Below, piece after piece: positions 61,745 to 64,000 of a DNA stretch of 64,000 nucleotides. Position 1 is the stretch's first letter, and every line of letters begins with the position of its first letter. A program made the position numbers and the translations under genes. Source of the DNA: Pomacea canaliculata (Eukaryota > Mollusca > Gastropoda > Architaenioglossa > Ampullariidae); contig NC_037596.1 of the NCBI RefSeq assembly GCF_003073045.1, positions 8,945,587 through 9,009,586 on the forward strand. The letters run 5' to 3'. The notes beneath the pieces were generated by a model, which saw nothing but the letters and a program-made list of their open reading frames with translations, made no database searches and was not told where the DNA came from.

Positions 61745-62969
61745 GTAGGAAGCTTAGTTTATCGATTGTCAATTTATTATCAAATTATTGTTTGTTTTTT
61801 CTGTTATCTTGACTATACCTTTTGTCAGAAATATTTTACATTTAGTATTTTGATCAAAACTTGAGAAAATTATAGTTTGAAAAAAATCGACGATTACCTG
61901 AAGGATGAATTTTAGTACACATCTTGTTTTATTCAACGACGACGACGACAATGATGATAATGACGACGACGACGACGACGACGATGATGATTACCATGAC
62001 GATGATGATGATGCTACCCCAAGAATCAACGCGCAGTTAAAGACCTACGCGATTGGTGATAAATGCCACACTCAAAAGTCTCTTTTTTCGTAACTTATTC
62101 CTGTCACATATATTAAACCGCAAACAGAAATACAAATCTCAAGAAATTGTGTAAAAAGGATTTTATTGTCTCTTGAAGTCTCTATTTAGGTCCGAAACAG
62201 TGTGTGACGTCAGTATCGGTGGCTTCATGGCTGACCAGACCAGAAGCTTGTTATTAGAAGACATATAAAAACATTAGCAAATTATAGTCACTACAGAAAA
62301 ATGCAACAGTTTTTATTAATCTCCTAATTACTTGCAAATAAAATGGATTAAAAAGTAAAGGAATCTTGAGATATTTTTTCGGGACGTACAACTGGTCTTT
62401 GTATTTTAAGCAGAAAATGTAACTCGATTTATTTACAGATACAATAAAAGAATTTTAACAAAATACCAAAACATTGGTAAGATTGCTCGTGACAGCTTAG
62501 ATTATAAACGCCTAGTCGAATTCTTATTATTAAATGTTTAAAACTAATATGTTACCGATATTAATTCATTTGATTTTACTACCAAAAAAAACCAAAAAAA
62601 CAAAAAAACAAAACCTAAATTCACACCACGTAAATGGTTTCAAAATGTACTTTAAACCGGTGTTGCACATATAGTTTTCTATATTGTAAGTTAATAGATT
62701 TTAAAAGCTCAGTAAAAAAATTATTTGCGGGCATTCACCGCCGTGTGAGGAATGCCTTTGCGGGCAGAAATTTTCTGTATCGACGGAAAGAGTTGAATGA
62801 ATTGTAAATTTTTTTTTAAATCACCACATTAGATTTACTCATGTTTATAACATGATCCAAGGGTTACGCTGTGTTGATTAAAATATTCAATCAATTTGTA
62901 GACCAGCTACAGTATAAGAAAATTAGGAAATATCGTTAAAAAAATAGAAGAATAAAAAACACTTGCATT
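61745..62969. other. No gene recognised; GAC/GAT repeat
   Basis: Holds a GAC/GAT trinucleotide repeat at 61936-62015, which makes a spurious Asp-rich frame. I looked for the third exon of CUB module 11 and did not find it. Confidence 0.4.
61936..62015. repeat. (GAC/GAT)n trinucleotide repeat
   Basis: About 25 mixed GAC and GAT units with small interruptions. Confidence 0.9.
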
Positions 62970-63260
62970 AGCTCTGGATGAGCTCTGAATGCCATGTGGA
63001 ACCTTTGTGCGAATCGTTTTTGATAACTCATTAATAAATAGTGAGAATAAACTGGACTCCATTCTCGTTGTGTTCAATACACGTAGTAATTCTCTGATTC
63101 AAAATAGAACCATAAAACCTTACTTATGTCTAAAAGTGATATTTGTTTGTAATTAGCTGGATTCTTTGTATATACTTTTTGATGTAACAACTGCCTCTAA
63201 CCACGAATGAGGCAAATTACAACTATCAAAAAGAACTCTTAAAAAATGACAATAACAAAT
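62970..63260 (-). mobile_element. Decayed LINE reverse-transcriptase fragment
   Basis: Minus-strand pieces in different frames read LFDSCNLPHSWLEAVVT, then ANYKQISLLDISK, then LNQRITTCIEHNE. This order matches the RT region with the NYRxISLL motif (block 2) and the following LNxRL segment of LINE elements. Frameshifts and stops show it is dead. It is a different part of RT from the 54.5-kb relic. Confidence 0.5.
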
Positions 63261-64000
63261 GTTGCAATTTTATGCAAAAAAGTAAAAATTCTCTTATCAG
63301 TTTATCAGGTTAGTAAATGTATTTAACGACAAAAGTCCTGCGAGATGCAGAGCGACAAGAGCGATGAAAAATGTAGACTATAAAAGCTTAGAGAGGTGAG
63401 TATCATATTATAACTAGGAATAGGGCTACAGTGTTGGTGCCACACATCGGCGCCTTCCACGAGTTGAACGGACGCGCTGGTAAACGGACTGTCACAAGGT
63501 GGAATGGGTAACTGTGGGGATGAGTTAGCGGTTCGGATGGCGTTGCGACTGCGACACAGTAGTCGGCCTTTGGCGGTACTGGACTGTGGGGTGGACTAAA
63601 GACCAAGCAGGCTCACCATCGCTGATCTCATCTGGAATCAGTAGTCCTGTGAACCGCGGACCGCTAACGTCACGACGGACATAACGCAGGGTCAGGTGGG
63701 AATGCGGGGCGGTAGTTGTCGCTACAGGAGATCTCTCAGAGATGGGAAGAGCAGCGGTCAGAATACTTGTTATTGCCACCAACTGGACACGGGTAGTTAA
63801 TAGGAAGCCAGACGGGATGGCGCCACAGTCGCAAACCGCGTTACTAGTGAGGAGGGGGTGAGAAGGGGTGCATTGTGTTCGGGAATAAGTCAAAGTGACC
63901 ACCTGTTCGTCATGTGTCAGTTACGTAGTGATTAAATGTAGCTAGGTAGCAGAATGATTGGAAGTGAGTGTGTAGTATGTTTGACCAATCACAAGAGGGG
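63261..64000. other. GC-richer unassigned end of window
   Basis: From about 63400 base composition rises. A 125-codon minus-strand open frame (63902-63525) is rich in Thr, Ser, Pro and Arg and has no recognisable motif. It could be a mobile element or an exon. Confidence 0.3.

Noticed and set aside
61936..62015. Asp-rich open frame
   Set aside because: Produced by a GAC/GAT microsatellite.
1..64000. tRNA, rRNA, CRISPR arrays and operon-type signals
   Set aside because: None seen. The window is typical intron-containing eukaryotic DNA, so bacterial feature types do not apply.

Overview
The window is eukaryotic genomic DNA: AT-rich, with GT..AG introns and many microsatellites and transposon relics. 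It shows no operons or bacterial-style ORF packing. The secreted or surface proteins (immunoglobulin-like and CUB domains) and the types of repeat suggest an invertebrate, most likely a mollusc such as a gastropod. That assignment is an inference from style and not from a marker gene. Genes were built by hand from splice sites, reading phase and similarity between paralogues inside the window. No database search was possible.

Layout. About 0.35-5.6 kb holds a few weak candidate exons and a MITE (a short non-autonomous DNA transposon). 8.56-11.26 kb (+) is Ig gene A: signal peptide, two Ig-like domains, Ser/Thr stalk and hydrophobic tail, 312 aa as modelled. 11.3-17.9 kb is repeat-rich, with a complete hAT-type element, a 617-bp foldback element and one unassigned minus-strand exon. 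17.92-21.93 kb (+) is Ig gene B, a larger paralogue (435 aa) with three Ig-like domains, linker exons and a GPI-type tail. 24.6-26.5 kb (-) is Ig gene C, with a signal peptide and two tandem Ig-like exons. 26.5-30 kb is repeat-rich intergenic DNA.

29.99-61.74 kb (+) is one very large gene (D): signal peptide, Thr-rich linker and ten complete CUB modules plus an incomplete eleventh. Every module is encoded by three exons in the same phase pattern (1-2, 2-1, 1-1). The 3' end of D is not visible. Its modules fall into three groups by sequence: 1, 7 and 8; 2-6; 9-11. Modules 3 and 4 lie in a nearly identical tandem duplication of about 2.29 kb. Introns of D carry relics of LINEs, a mariner-like transposase and other mobile elements. 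The last 2 kb shows only repeats and unassigned sequence.

Taken together, the window looks like a cluster of secreted or membrane-anchored recognition proteins. Ig genes A, B and C share an unusual Ig-like fold signature: Cys-Gly-x-Pro followed by an Ile-Ser-Arg motif where the core Trp is expected. They lie next to an expanding CUB array. An immune or allorecognition role is plausible but inferred.
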